Source: Rhyacophila brunnea
Lineage: Eukaryota > Arthropoda > Insecta > Trichoptera > Rhyacophilidae
Direction: 5' to 3'
NCBI GenBank assembly: GCA_022495005.1
Contig: JAGYXB010001962.1
Span: 992,001-1,056,000 of the forward strand
DNA: 64,000 bases
Numbering within the stretch: the stretch's first letter is position 1; every line of letters begins with the position of its first letter. The notes below the pieces were generated by a model. That model saw only the letters and a program-made list of their open reading frames with translations. It was not told where the DNA came from and searched no databases. Both the position numbers and the translations under genes were made by a program. This document shows, one piece after another, positions 1 to 10,965 of the stretch.

Positions 1-959
1 TTCGAACAATACTAGTTGGAGCAACATTCAACACAATGCGGAATGAATGAGGGTACTCGGCTAAAACCAAACGCCACCTATTTGATGCTTGTATTCTGAC
101 TGCATACTCAGCTTCGAGAACAGATGCTTGCGGCGGATATATGCAGAGTGTGTGGTGATATGACTTTAAGAGTAATTAGGAGATAAGAGAGAGTGACGAA
201 GCGATATTCGAACTGGTTCAGTCATGTGCTATGGATGACTCAAGACAATCTCAACATGGCCCACTTTTTTTTTAAACCAACCGGATTCCAACGTCCTGGA
301 AAGCCGTTAAATATGGCTATGAAATGAGGTTTGATAATTTCACTGCGCTCATAGATACGTTCTTACAAACGAAAATCGTACATTGCCCACCTTCAGTTTG
401 GGCTCACCTTCATTATAGTTATATAAAATCACATTCGATGAAAACTGCTCCATGGCAATCAGTCACCTCATTGTCTACATTCCGTTTAATAACTATACGC
501 CAACCAATGATCGGTCCCGATTGCTTTATGAACAGTCAGAAATTGTGTATGCATCAAATCTGTGTGAATTTGGCTAAAAGCCAATCCTATGTGGTAAATC
601 AAAGGATCTTACAGGATGTTAAAATGACCTGGGAAGACACACGAATACTGGTGAGTGACAAGAATTCTTGTAGGTGCTTCTGGGTATGCATTTTTTTCTG
701 CTAAGGAGTGGACATAAACTAAAAATAAATAAGAATGGACAAGGTTGCGCTATCTTGCGTTGTCTCTTGCCATCTGCGACGTGAATTGTGTACATCAATT
801 GTAGTATCACTGCAACGTAAGAGTGAATCGATCACGGTGTTGGAATGTTGCACTCTCTGGAAAAATCTGTCATGTATCATTGAGAATAGACACAGCAGCT
901 CACAAACTAGAGTATGCTATTCTACTTGCCGTATTAATTTCAATAAAATAATATTTCAG
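1..959. other. Intron of the transporter gene (upstream exons outside window)
   Basis: The first recognisable exon starts at 960 behind an acceptor (TTTCAG) and opens in the middle of the transporter family sequence, so this stretch is intron. I looked for the preceding family exon (the segment before the conserved Gly-Leu-Cys-Tyr-Ala-Glu motif) and did not find it. Open frames at 324-704 and 735-1058 have no family resemblance; the second overlaps the real exon in a wrong frame. No repeat recognised. Confidence 0.7.
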
Positions 960-1088
960 GTCTCTGCTATGCGGAGTTGGGAAGTAAAGTGCCGCGAGCT
1001 GGGTCTGCCTATGTATATACCTACGTTTGTATCGGAGAATTCGTCGCATTTATTATAGGATGGAATCTTATATTAGAATATATAATCG
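960..1088 (+). CDS. CAT transporter exon (conserved [10 protein letters not shown] motif)
   Basis: The acceptor is TTTCAG and the donor is CG|GTAAGT. The two leading bases complete a split codon from an upstream exon; the reading frame is then [20 protein letters not shown] and continues through [19 protein letters not shown]. This is the CAT-family segment for a helix and loop around the conserved AGSAY-x-Y motif, ahead of the GWNLILEY helix. It ends with one base of a glycine codon (phase 1), completed by the exon at 1777. An overlapping open frame at 735-1058 is in a wrong frame. Confidence 0.93.
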
Positions 1089-1776
1089 GTAAGTAAGTAT
1101 ATTCTTATTACAGACGGTTAATACTATAACCATCAATGGTGAAGACTCCATACAAGGCTATTATTTACCTCGAAAAATAATATTAAATTGCTATGCTTAA
1201 TAATTAGTTATTAATTTTATATTTAAAAAAAATAATATAAATTGCCAACGACAACTGCCTGTAGGTATGCATTATAAATTGATTGTCGGTTTGGGCAACT
1301 ATGGTACTACATAATACAGTCAAAGAAAGGCTGCAGGAATTTGGAACATTTCACGCATACCAGTTGCATACAATATTACACATAATATATTGTAAAAAAC
1401 ACACATGCAATGTCAAAACCGGTTTCATACTATCGCATGCCCTGAGGCTGTAGGTATTTTATCCTAACATGTTTACAGCAATGTAATTTTTGTAAATATA
1501 TACTTTTACGGTAAGACACTCAACTATCGAACGGTAGAATTTTCTAGTCCGGGTTCAAATTGAGGTGCGCATTACTTTTTTTAAAATCTATTTTAGTGCC
1601 TGTTGTCTTTTTTTTAGTAAAATATCTATAACTGGGAGTTAAATGTACCAAAACGTACTAAAATGAAGCGGAACTATAGAAATTACACACTAATAGCCGG
1701 GCACATAAAATCGAGGTGCCCTGTGTATTAACTTTTACCAGCTCGTATTGATTATAATTGAATATTATTTTTTTAG
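1089..1776. other. Intron, no firm feature
   Basis: AT-rich intron. Around 1500-1570 there is a weak tRNA-like stretch (a GGTTCAAAT box-B-like string at about 1551), too degenerate to call. Nothing else recognised. Confidence 0.6.
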
Positions 1777-1932
1777 GATCTGCTAGCGTGTCACGTGCCA
1801 TCAGCTTGTATCTGGACACTCTTCTCAATGGCACGTTGAAGCAAACATTCCGGGAAATCGCACCGATCGATGTTCCTTATTTGTCCGACTACTTCGACTT
1901 CTTGGCGTTTGGACTGTCTCTAGTATTAGGAG
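1777..1932 (+). CDS. CAT transporter exon (helix following GWNLILEY)
   Basis: The acceptor is TTTTTAG and the donor is GAG|GTATGG. The first two bases complete the glycine codon begun at 1088; the frame reads G-S-A-S-V-S-R-A-I-S-L-Y-L-D-T-L-L-N-G-T and ends F-G-L-S-L-V-L-G. The G-x-S-x-V-x-R-A start is the standard CAT continuation after the GWNLILEY helix, followed by the extracellular loop and the next helix. It ends in phase 1. Translation continuing past 1932 into intron gives unrelated residues and a stop at about 2018. Confidence 0.93.
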
Positions 1933-1988
1933 GTATGGTCAAAACTAAATCCACTAGAAAAACCATATATCGATGGTCTAATTTTAAT

Positions 1989-2180
1989 ACCCCGTATCTG
2001 ACCTATATGACTTTTTGACACACCTAATAAAAACAACAAAAATACTGCCCATCGACTGCGAAATTCCCGTATCTGTAGTTATTTTAACAAAAATGATACA
2101 GCCATTTGAGTAATTTCTCGTATCTGAACATTGCAGAAATAAACCTGTCATAGCCCGTATCTTGCCTCTAAGCTGTCAAA
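1989..2180. repeat. Dispersed repeat A, copy 1 (CCCGTATCTG-rich)
   Basis: Contains repeated CCCGTATCTG-like words (about 1991, 2066, 2153) and closely matches a second copy near 36035-36735, which is split there by an inserted element. Lies in the transporter intron. Class unknown. Confidence 0.6.
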
Positions 2181-3200
2181 AGTGTTGCATGACGTGTGTT
2201 GAATTCAGCGTCAAAATGTCACTTTCGAATTATTCAAAAGGTAAAACAGTAAGTAATATGACAAATTTGGATGTTTATCTTTATATATTGTTATATATCA
2301 CATTTTATTGGATATTATCATTATATTAGGCGTTATGTGCTTTGCTTTACCATTTTTTACGTTATGGGTTATTGGCATGTTATATAGTTACAACATGTGT
2401 GTGCTATTAACAGTCAGATACGGAATTTTAAATGTTTAGTTTATTTAGCTTCCTGCACATTTTGTAAAAAGTCACTTACGGGATATTAACATTAGGCCAT
2501 CGATATGTATTATTATAACACTGAGTGAATATCGATGTTATGTTAAATCAAAATAATGACAGAACACATGCATATATTAAAGTGGAATGACAGGTGCGTA
2601 ATAATTCTGCGTACATTACTGAAAATAATTTTGCTTTGTTGAAAATTAGTAAATGAAATTAAAAACAGTAAGTCCTCGACTTACGTACGTGATTTAAAAA
2701 AAAATTGTATTTTGTGTTATTCTATGATTAGAACAATAATTATACTCAATATAGTTCGAATCATGGATCGTGTAAAAAATCAGTACCATTGCAATCTATG
2801 ATATTTATCCAAAAAAGAGGAATATTAATAAAAGAAATGGAAAAATTATTGGCTATATGAATAAAAGAAATGCATCAACAACAAATTCTAATGAGCTTTA
2901 GCTGGTTCGCACATCTAAACTCGTCTCGTCTGCAACATGTTGAATACGTCGATGTGACATAGTTGTTATTCACAAAACACACGTTACCAAATGGAGCTTC
3001 GCACATTAGTGGAATGTGATATTTTATTTTGAAAACAACATCTGGTGTCGCTAGCAACAAATTTCATGCGACTCGCCCTTCAGGTAGTTCGTCATCAGTG
3101 TTGCAGTTACGCCTGTGCAAACTGATACGAGTCGGCCATTTTAATTCAAACGTCACCGGTCGCCGTATCTCCTACAAAATGACATACGCACTATTTTAAG
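2181..3200. other. Intron, no firm feature
   Basis: AT-rich intron with no convincing exon. A GGTTCGCACATC word near 2900 resembles the end of the element at 31899-32280, but no matching second end was found. Confidence 0.5.
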
Positions 3201-3390
3201 CATGCCTAAACTATTATGGTTTGGTTTAGGCAGGGTTTAAAAAACTTACCAGCACCATCTGCAAATGGTATTCTTAGTTCAATGAAAACATATAAGTATG
3301 ACTATACTTATTTATATCTTATTATACTACAAGTTTAGTGTGCACTATTTATGTCGAATCTTAACAGCCTACCTCCACCCCTCGCCACTG
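3201..3390. repeat. Foldback family 1, half copy
   Basis: One arm of a repeat whose outer end reads CCACCCCTCGCCACTG, found also at 9168-9710, 13621-14142, 17304-18122, 30592-30748 and 51950-52044. This copy has only the right arm: the inner AAACTATTATGGTTTGGTTTAGGC stretch (about 3208) through to the CACTG end. Non-autonomous and no coding capacity. Confidence 0.75.
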
Positions 3391-3520
3391 TCACATAGGT
3401 ATTGTGTACTTTGTTGATTTGTCTCGTGTTCACCTACAATTCCACCAACTAGAATTTATTATGAAATTAATATATAAATGTGTTTTATTATAATTAACAA
3501 TTTATTTATTACTATTTCAG

Positions 3521-3625
3521 TTGTCTTAGCATTTGGTCTGAAGAAGTCTTCTACCGTCAACAGTATTTTTACCCTGCTGAATATTTGCGTGATTATATTC
3601 ATTATAATAGCTGGGGCATTGAAAG
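3521..3625 (+). CDS. CAT transporter exon (short membrane-helix exon)
   Basis: The acceptor is ATTTCAG and the donor is AAAG|GTTAGT. The leading bases complete a valine codon; the frame reads V-V-L-A-F-G-L-K-K-S-S-T-V-N-S-I-F-T-L-L and then N-I-C-V-I-I-F-I-I-I-A-G-A-L-K. This matches the family pattern of a short cytosolic segment (G-x-K-x-S-x-x-V-N) leading into a hydrophobic helix. It ends in phase 1, completed by 7219-7220 to alanine. The exon is too short for most ORF finders and was recognised from the family. Confidence 0.93.
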
Positions 3626-4610
3626 GTTAGTATATATGACATCAAGTATTTATATATCTACTCTTTACTTGAATTTTTTTCCACCACCCGCCATGTCTCC
3701 ATACCCATTATGCGAGCGTTGTCCAAGCGTTAATTTCCCAAGAACTTAGTTGGCGTACTTTCTATTTTGATTTAATCTATTGCAGTCGAGCCTTGATGAG
3801 AAGAGACCTTATTGTTTGCCGTAAAATGCTACAACCTTTTTAAAGCCGACTCGTAGATACCATGTCACAATGGCTAATCAGTCCATCAGAGAACACTCCC
3901 AGAGGTTGTGATCGGTATTCTGCCGTTCATCACATAAGCAAGTAGGACTTTCTGTTAGTAGTTGACAGAGCTTGGGGGTAAAACCACTGGAAAAAAATAA
4001 ATGTGTTTGTCTGCCATTGAAAGAGGAGGTCCATTGCCTCTGCCAGGGTATCATAAGGTAAAGCGCTTAGAACAACCCTTCAAGTGCATCGGTAATTTAT
4101 TTACAAAGTGTGGAATAGCTCGGAAGAGCTTTAGAGAAGGAGAAGCTTTAGGAAGAGTTTCCCAACCACTAGTCTGTGGACCGGTGCCAGTCTGCAGATG
4201 ATTTCTGCCGGTCCGCAAATAGTGTTGTCGCCCGTTTTAAAATGCATATGCCAAAGATTCCAAGCAAATCGTCATTCAAAAAATTGAGTACTTATAAAAA
4301 TATTATTCTTCTAATGCCCCTCTGGTGTTCGGACATAAAATACAAGTATTGCCTTAGTTTTTAATATCACTTAAATCACCAAATTTTTGTCCAGACCTTC
4401 GATTCAATACATATTTATTTGAGAAGATTTTTTTCACTGTTGGTAATAAAAACAAAATATATAACCGAATGGTTGTCGATGCAGCGCTTCATCTCTTCGA
4501 AACAACACTGAAGCCACGGCCTATCAACTATTCCAGCACAAATGCAACAGCAGATTTCTCACTATTATTATAGATATAGGAGAAGGTTGCTTATGTTGTA
4601 CCCCCTAAGA
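3626..4610. other. Intron, no firm feature
   Basis: Start of the 3.6 kb intron. Open frames at 4001-4364 show no protein-like pattern or splice context. No element ends identified. Confidence 0.5.
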
Positions 4611-5539
4611 CAGGGGTCGGCAAACTTTTGGACCAAAGGAGCCAAATATGAGTGGCACAACGGTTAAAAATTTTTTCGAGAGCCATACGTATATTTTTAT
4701 AAATATGGTTTATTTAAATGAATTAATTACATTTTATAATTGTTTATTTATTAAGCGAAGAAGATTTCCCGAATAAAATTAATAAATATATGTTTTTATT
4801 CTTGAAATTATAAATATAATTTTTACAGAATATGAATTACACGCATTCCTTAAAACTAATGTGAACAATGACCTTCCTTGCATTTCTTTGGAGAGTTTCT
4901 GTATGTTTGGTATGTAACTTGTAGTTTTTTATTTCAGGCGCAACTCCAAATTCTCATCGGATATTTGGCTTCTCTAAATGCTATTTATATTGTTCATGTT
5001 TGAAAATGATTGTTCACATATATATTATGTAGACTCGAATATGAGTTAGGAAAGCTATTCGATGTATTAAAAATCGTAGTATCTACCTTATGTAGTCTTT
5101 TAGAGTGCTCCACTTGTGTTGTGAAATTAAATTGCATTTTTCCCTCTCCAAATCTTTAATTTTGGTGGCAAAACCTAGAAATTTGGAACCTAGAATCTCC
5201 ATAACTCTTTGCTTGTTAAATCCACCAATAAAATTGTATTTCAAAAGTGCTCGTGGCAATATCAAATGGAGAAAAATTAAATTTATCGACTATTGCATTG
5301 GGCGGATTTAAAACAACAATCATACCTTTTTGCATCAGCCATCACGGAGGAAAAATTAGTCTCGCGATAATGTCATTATAAATAATATAACAAATGTACA
5401 AATCAATGATAAAAAATAAAAATTGTGAATGTTTGAAAAAGTTTCTGTAAAAATTGTGAATTGGGAATTTGGCAAAGAGCCGCACGCCAATACTCAAAGA
5501 GCCGCATGTGGCTCGCGAGCCGCGGTTTGCCGACCTCTG
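4611..5539. mobile_element. Non-autonomous hAT-like (Charlie-type ends) element
   Basis: The left end is CAGGGGTCGGCAAACTTTTG and the right end, reverse-complemented, is CAGAGGTCGGCAAACCGCGG: a 15-16 bp terminal inverted repeat of the well-known CAGGGGTCGGCAAAC type found on hAT/Charlie-like elements of animals. The right part repeats the phrase GAGCCGCATGTGGCTCGCGAGCCGCGG, also typical. There is no intact transposase inside 929 bp. Flanking 8-mers (CCCTAAGA and CCCTCACT) agree only in part, so the target duplication is decayed or absent. Confidence 0.75.
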
Positions 5540-5854
5540 CCCTCACTAAGGGAAACTCACTATAATTTTTATCGCTTGGGAATCAAAACACAGTTCTTCA
5601 CATTATTTCGTACTTGTGTTTTTTATTCATTTCAATTATAATATAAACATAAAAAAATGTTTACACACGTTTTTAGTTGATTTTTAAAAAAAGTTCGTTC
5701 CGAACGACTTAGGAACCAGCAGCCTAAGTTGCACTTAGAAAAAATAATCATGAAGAATAAATGTCAGTTACAATAAATAGTAATTTCTATCCTCCTACTT
5801 GGTAAGTAGAAACATATAATCATAATAATTACAAGATAAAAAGAACTTTTTATG

Positions 5855-6290
5855 TACGTTTTTAAATTTTCTGTGGAATTATTATGCTCGATATGGTCAA
5901 ACTTGTACTTGATATGAAGTAAATAAAAACAAACAAACAAACAAATATAGAATACTGAAATGTCATTTTGACATTTCATTTTGATTTCCATAGTAACGCA
6001 CGTATATATTAATAATTTAGTTGCTAGGACCACCCACTTAGCAACCAATAATAGTCTTTTACTTTTTACGATTTTTCTGAAATAACTTTCCATACAAAAC
6101 AGAATAACTGAAAATGAATTCAATTCTGCTTAAAGATGGCTAAAATAATGCATTGGTATCGTGTTCTGATATATTCTAAAAGTTTCAAATGTCTAGCTAG
6201 TCAGGAAGCTAGTTAAAAATCGATTGCAAGATTTGTACTGGACAAACAACCACCGGACAAACAAGAATACGAGCTAATAAAAACGTTGTA
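5855..6290 (-). repeat. Dispersed repeat B, copy 1
   Basis: Reverse-orientation copy of a 375-435 bp repeat also at 37110-37483 and 41592-42000. Its ends are short inverted repeats around TACAACGTTTTT. Shared interior words include GATGCCAATGCATTTTTTTA and the phrase ATTATTGGTTGCTA. No coding capacity; probably a MITE. Confidence 0.75.
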
Positions 6291-6395
6291 AAATTAAACT
6301 CTTATCAATCTTCCCGATTAACCATTAATGGTGCAACCGTCATACTCACACAGTTTTGTCTCATTTTCAAATCAATCTTGAAAAGCTTAATAGCG

Positions 6396-6804
6396 CCTGT
6401 ACACGTGCATGGATTAACTGGCAGCAATAGTGCATATTTTAAACTATCGTGGCAATAACTGTTTACACGTAAAAGTGCTGACTGTCTCTCCAGTCTCATT
6501 CTTAAAGAGTAAGCGAGACGCGATGTTGTCATTTTATTGTACTATTTGATAGGTAGTGAAAATCGGTTAACCCCAAAATAGTTAGTTGGTTTTTTGCCGG
6601 CAGGTTCGCCACTATCGTTCTACTGTGCAGGCGTAGATCGAAAAAATCCCTACTGTCGCATGAAAATTCAGAAGCTTCCAAACTCTTTTGATTCATGCAT
6701 GCAAGCTTGCAACTCCAGGATAATAAATGTTTACCCATTCATTTTCTTGTTATCGCCGCGATAATACTTACTGTCAACAGTAAATCCATGCACGTGTAAA
6801 CAGG
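6396..6804. repeat. Foldback MITE family 5 (CCTGTACACGTGCATGGATT ends)
   Basis: Inverted termini: CCTGTACACGTGCATGGATT on the left and AATCCATGCACGTGTAAACAGG on the right. The interior shares phrases with 10966-12310 (a TTGATTCATGCATGCAA stretch, an AAACAGTTATTATCGCGATAG stretch, CCTGTCAAATAG). Non-coding. Confidence 0.75.
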
Positions 6805-7218
6805 ATATAACTTCGAAGGTTTTTAATTGTTAAACCGTAGAAACACGATTCCAAAGCAATTACATGCTCCAGGAGATCTTTCTCCATACCGTCAGTCAAT
6901 TCCTTTAGCCTCCCAAACTTCGCCTGTTTGTTTATGCCTAATTGGTGATGCTGCAAAGTTGGTTTTGGGATTTTAAAATCTCTACCTGCTTCATTAAAGT
7001 ACTCCATATATTTACTAAAATTAGTCCTTCTCGTGATGTATACTATTTTAGCCACCCTAATCGGAAAAAATAAATTATAAACACTAAACATTTCATAATT
7101 TTTTCGATTCACCGATCCGTAGGTGTAAAAAGGTTGGGAAATACATCTCTCAACTTTAGAGATGCCACGGCTGGTGGAGGGAAAGCATCAATCTAATGAT
7201 GATATTATTATTTTGCAG
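6805..7218. other. Intron, minus-strand open stretch unassigned
   Basis: A minus-strand open frame (7112-6774) contains words such as PTLQHHQLGINKQAKFG that hint at a decayed transposase with a helix-turn-helix (Pogo/Tigger-like), but it is short and overlaps the foldback end. Left unassigned. Confidence 0.3.
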
Positions 7219-7505
7219 CCGATGTAAACAATTGGGACATATCCTTGGACTCTATTCCCGAGGAGAACAAAGCGGAGGCTGGATCTGGTGGCTTTTTTCC
7301 TTTCGGATGGTCAGGGATGATCAGCGGTGCCGCCGTCTGCTTCTTTGGCTTTGTCGGCTTCGACTGCATCGCGACCACCGGCGAAGAAGTGAAAAATCCC
7401 AAACGGGCTGTGCCTCTAGCGATCATCATTTCGCTTGCTATTATTTTCTTGTCGTACTTTGGAGTTTCCTCCGTTGTCACACTGATGTGGCCATATTACT
7501 TGCAG
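7219..7505 (+). CDS. CAT transporter exon ([12 protein letters not shown] motif)
   Basis: Largest core exon. The acceptor is TTTTGCAG and the donor is CAG|GTTAGG (phase 0 at the end). It begins with an extracellular loop rich in D, N and E ([10 protein letters not shown]), then [20 protein letters not shown], then the family hallmark [20 protein letters not shown] at the start of the cytosolic face, and a further hydrophobic helix ending M-W-P-Y-Y-L-Q. The hallmark is the CAT consensus for the loop that contributes to substrate recognition. Other open frames here are shadows. Confidence 0.96.
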
Positions 7506-7769
7506 GTTAGGAAATGATAATTTATTTGTATTTTTAGTCTGCTCCATAATATGTAACATGGCGTGTATTTTCAAAGTGAACTTACTTTTGTTACTAACAC
7601 CGATTTTGAAGTTGATTTTTCCACTGGATTGAATGTTATTAGGTTCTTCCACACAAAAAATACTTTGTCAAATATTTTATCCTTTAAATTATGGCATTCA
7701 TAACTCATTTTCGTCAAGTATGTAGTGGAATAAGTTCACTTTGGAAATACACCCCTCATATATTATGTA

Positions 7770-9070
7770 CGAGGGTGGGTCAATAAGTCCTTAGAAAAGC
7801 CGACAGGTGGCGCGACTAGTACTGCAAGCGGTTTGTTTTCATGCAGCGGCACTACCGATTCAGTATGCTGCGAAGTTTCAAGCAGATTGGTCGGGTTGTT
7901 GTGTGTTTTTCGTACATTTAAAAAAAAATTGCTTATGGAAAATGGAAAAATGGAAAATGGAGAAAATTGAGTTTAGAGCTGTTATTAAACATTTTAATAT
8001 AAAAGGGTTAACAGCAAAGGAAATAAAAATGAGTTGGATTTAGTTCACGGCATATCTGCTCCTTTACTTGCAACTATTTATAACTGGTTAAATGAATTTA
8101 AACGTGGTCGTACATCAACAAAGGATGAACCACGCTCAGGACGTCCTGTAGAGGTGACTACACACCAGAAATGATCAATAAAATCCACGATATGGTGTTA
8201 AGTGACCGAAGATTAAAGTTGAGTGAGATAATTGAGGTTACAGGGATCTCAAAGGTAGCGTCATTTCTATTTTACATGACAAATTGGGCATGAAAAATAT
8301 TTCTGCAAGATGGGTGCCGCGTTTGCTCACAGTCGACAATAAACGCAATAGGGTGGTAGCCTCTAAAGCCCTGTTGTCGCTCATGCAACGCAATCCGGAT
8401 GAATTTTTTCATCGCTTTGTGACTCCAGTTGAAACATGGATACACCACTATACTCCAGAGATGAAAGAACAGTCAAAGCAGTGGATTGCGAAAGGCGAAC
8501 CATGTCCAAAGAAGGCGAAAACCGTAAAATCAGCTGGTAAGGTTATGGCTACTGTATTTTGGGATGCACGTGGAATTATTTTCGTTGACTATTTGAAAAA
8601 AGGAAAAACAATAACAGGGAATTATTATGCATCTTTATTGGACCAGCTAAAAAACGAAATTGAAGAAAAGCGGCCTCATTTAAACAGGAAAAAAATCCTC
8701 TTTCATCAGGACAATGCCCGTGTTCACACATGTTTACGATCAATGGCTAAAATTGAAGAATTGAAGTTCGAATTGGTCGACCACCCACCTTATTCGCCAG
8801 ATTTAGCCCCCAGTGACTTTTTCCTTTCCCAAACTTAAAAAAATGGCTAAGTGGACAACGATTTTTTTCAAATGAAGAAGTCATCGATCGGACAAATGCT
8901 TATTTTGAGGACCTTCCGAAAACTTATTTTTCTGGCGGTTTAAAAAAAATTGAGAAACGTCTAACCAAGTGTATTGAGCTCCAAGGAAATTATGTTGAGA
9001 AATAAAAAAAAAATACAAAAATAAAACCTGTTTTAATGCTTTTTTCTAAGGAATTATTGACCCACCCTCG
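7770..9070 (+). mobile_element. mariner-family transposon (decayed), TA-flanked
   Basis: A 1301 bp element with 29 bp terminal inverted repeats starting CGAGGGTGGGTCAATAAG; the right repeat differs at one position. TA dinucleotides flank both ends (7768-7769 and 9071-9072), the Tc1/mariner target duplication. It carries a broken transposase reading frame on the plus strand. High TIR identity points to a moderately recent insertion into the transporter intron between exons 7219-7505 and 10289-10386. Confidence 0.96.
7957..9005 (+). pseudogene. mariner transposase, frameshifted, first catalytic Asp lost
   Basis: Mariner transposases cut and join DNA with a D,D34D triad. The frame begins M-E-K-I-E-F-R-A-V-I-K-H-F at 7957, the usual N-terminal helix-turn-helix start, but runs into a stop at 8041-8043 after a frameshift. 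Pieces then continue in other frames (F-K-R-G-R-T-S-T-K-D-E-P-R-S-G-R-P), and a long open piece at 8284-8838 carries W-V-P-R, H-Q-D-N-A-R (second Asp) and P-P-Y-S-P-D-L-A-P-S-D-F-F (third Asp). The expected D-E-T-W reads V-E-T-W, so the first catalytic Asp is replaced by Val. A further frameshift follows S-D-F-F; the tail ends N-Y-V-E-K-stop at 9003-9005. Several independent breaks, so not functional. Confidence 0.95.
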
Positions 9071-9167
9071 TACATTATGTGTATTTAATCCATGTATAGG
9101 TCAGCACCTCTTCATGATCACATCCATCACCAAGGACTGTGTGTTACTAGAGTATTTGTGATGCAGC

Positions 9168-9710
9168 AGTGGCGAGGGGTGGAAGTAGACTGTGAAGACC
9201 CGATAGAAATAGTTCACAATAAACTTTGTCAGTCATACTTATATTTGTTTTCATTGAACTAAGAATATAAATTACAGATGGTGCTGGTTAGTTTTTAAAA
9301 ATCTACTAAACCCTGCCTAATCAAACCATAATAGTTTAGGTATGATATGGGCGATTCAACAAAAATAGTCCACACTTTATCAGTTATACTTATTTATTTT
9401 CATATAATTACGAATACATATTATTACAGATGGCGTTGGTTAGTTTTTTTAATTCATTAAGCCCTGCCTAAACCAAACCATGTATGATTTAATGGCATAA
9501 TTTTAGATATTTTATAGATACATGAATGTTTTTTGACTATCATCTATTATGGCTTAGTTTACACAGGGTTTAATTGGATTTTAAAAACTAACCAACACTA
9601 TCTGCAATTTTTAGTCTTAGTTCAATGAAAACAAATACGTATGGCTGATAAAGTTTGGTTTTCACTATTTATGTCGGATCATAACAGCCTGCCTCCACCC
9701 TTCGCCACTG
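9168..9710. mobile_element. Foldback family 1, full copy
   Basis: Begins CAGTGGCGAGGGGTGG and ends CCACCCTTCGCCACTG: an inverted-repeat element of 543 bp with arms of about 180 bp. The left arm is followed by a partial second copy of itself (about 9355-9480) before the inverted arm, so the structure is arm, partial arm, inverted arm. No coding capacity. It lies 97 bp beyond the mariner. Confidence 0.85.
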
Positions 9711-9790
9711 TGATTTAGTCATACCAGTGTACCCTCCAGATTTGACAGAGACATCCATTCTCAAAACTCGACATTTTATAACCATGTCGA

Positions 9791-10193
9791 GGCCGTGGCA
9801 CTGAATTGTGAATAGTGATAGTAGTGCTGGTTATAGCATCGTGGGTCCTATGTTCGAATCCTGGGTCTGACAAGTACACATCTTGTTTTTCAATTTATGT
9901 ATGAGTCGAAGTATGGACCTAATAGGTTGAGCAAGTGCCCGACATCCATTTGTCATAAAAACAAAATCTGTTCATACAAATCTCTACTCTGTTAAGGCCC
10001 ATATGATCCCATTAGGATCGGACATGGTCGAAGAAGAAGAAGTGCTGGTTATTAATTATTTTCGAATGCATATTTCGTTTCATTATTCATTATTAGCGTT
10101 TATTTCAGAATGCAACAATCATCATTTTCTACAAACAGTTTCGCAGTAATAGCTAGCACTACCATTGAAGTTTACAAATTTGTGTCACAGCCT
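9791..10193. mobile_element. Foldback family 2 copy, split by a SINE
   Basis: The left end is GGCCGTGGCACTGAATTGTG and the right end is an imperfect inverse (reverse complement GGCTGTGACACA), with inner arm words TAGTGCTGGTTAT and AGCTAGCACTACCAT. Related to the copies at 29958-30197 and 32787-33262. A SINE (9835-10040) interrupts it. Confidence 0.75.
9835..10040 (+). mobile_element. tRNA-derived SINE, 5'-truncated, 12 bp target duplication
   Basis: Flanked by a perfect direct repeat AGTGCTGGTTAT at 9823-9834 and 10041-10052. The element starts inside the tRNA-like head: box B (GTTCGAATCC) is present, box A is missing. It continues through the family body (GGACCTAATAGGTTGAGCAA, CTCTACTCTGT, CCATATGATCCCATTAGGAT) and ends GATCGGACATGG followed by GAAGAAGAAG. 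Same family as 31255-31492. Confidence 0.9.
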
Positions 10194-10288
10194 GACTATA
10201 CAGTGAACCTTGTAACCATGTACAACTGTCAATATACAATAGTTTAAGAAAATCAGATTAATATAAATTAAAACTGTTTATTTTGTAG

Positions 10289-10386
10289 GACCGAGATGCT
10301 CCGATTCCTTACGCCTTTGGCGAAGTTGGATGGGTATGGGCAAAATGGATTGTGACCATCGGTGGAATGTTTGGTCTCTTCACAAG
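10289..10386 (+). CDS. CAT transporter exon (short)
   Basis: The acceptor is TTTGTAG and the donor is CAAG|GTAATT. The frame reads [20 protein letters not shown] and then [12 protein letters not shown]. In CATs this is the extracellular segment containing the A-P-x-x-x-A-F pattern followed by a helix with the G-W-x-W-A-K-x-I-V start. It ends with two bases of a serine codon completed at 10487. Confidence 0.94.
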
Positions 10387-10486
10387 GTAATTTTTTTTTA
10401 TTCGAGTAGGTATATATGAGGTGTTTTCACATTATTTATATAATATATTATTTCTCTCTCGACTGAGGTGTATTATTTATTTTCAG

Positions 10487-10626
10487 TTTGTTCGGTTCCA
10501 TGTTTCCTCTGCCTCGTATCCTGTTTGCGATGGCATCTGACGGGCTGATCTTCAAGTTTCTTGGAAGTATAAATCCTACTTTCCGAACTCCCGTTGTAGG
10601 AACACTTTTAGCTGCCACGCTCACAG
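10487..10626 (+). CDS. CAT transporter exon ([14 protein letters not shown] motif)
   Basis: The acceptor is TTTTCAG and the donor is ACAG|GTAAAA. The frame is [20 protein letters not shown], then [20 protein letters not shown] and L-L-A-A-T-L-T-G. The M-F-P-x-P-R-x-x-x-A-M-A-x-D-G-L string is a strongly conserved CAT signature in the cytosolic loop, with T-P-V-x-x-T opening the next helix. It ends in phase 1. Confidence 0.96.
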
Positions 10627-10965
10627 GTAAAACTCAACAGCTTATGTATTTCATTGAAAAATATCTTATCTATATAGATGAAGTCTATCGTTTATCATCA
10701 CCATCTCAGTTTCGGCCGTCTGGCTCTTCTTTTGCCCTCGGGGTATGCTTACATAGCCCGCCTTGCTGGTAAATATTTGTTACCACGTGATGTTTTCGCT
10801 TCCTTTAGGAGTGTACAGCTCTTCATTATACCTCGACCTCCAAATGCCTCACGGATTCTTCTCAGGACTGTCCTTTCAAAAATATCCATCCTTTACTCAT
10901 CCTGTTTGTGCCCAGTGCCCAGCATTCAGATCCAAACATTAATACTATTCTATATAAATACAAAC

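Noticed and set aside
324..1058. Open frames 324-704 and 735-1058 as genes
   Set aside because: No family resemblance or splice context; the second overlaps the real transporter exon at 960-1088 in a different frame.
2900..3140. A further copy of the GGCTCGCACATCA-ended MITE
   Set aside because: Only one end-like word was found; no inverse partner or duplication.
7196..7510. Alternative open frames over the large transporter exon (both strands)
   Set aside because: The frame with [12 protein letters not shown] is family-conserved and fits the splice phases; the others are shadows.
8284..8838. 184-codon open frame as a separate gene
   Set aside because: It is the longest surviving piece of the mariner transposase, inside TA-flanked terminal repeats.
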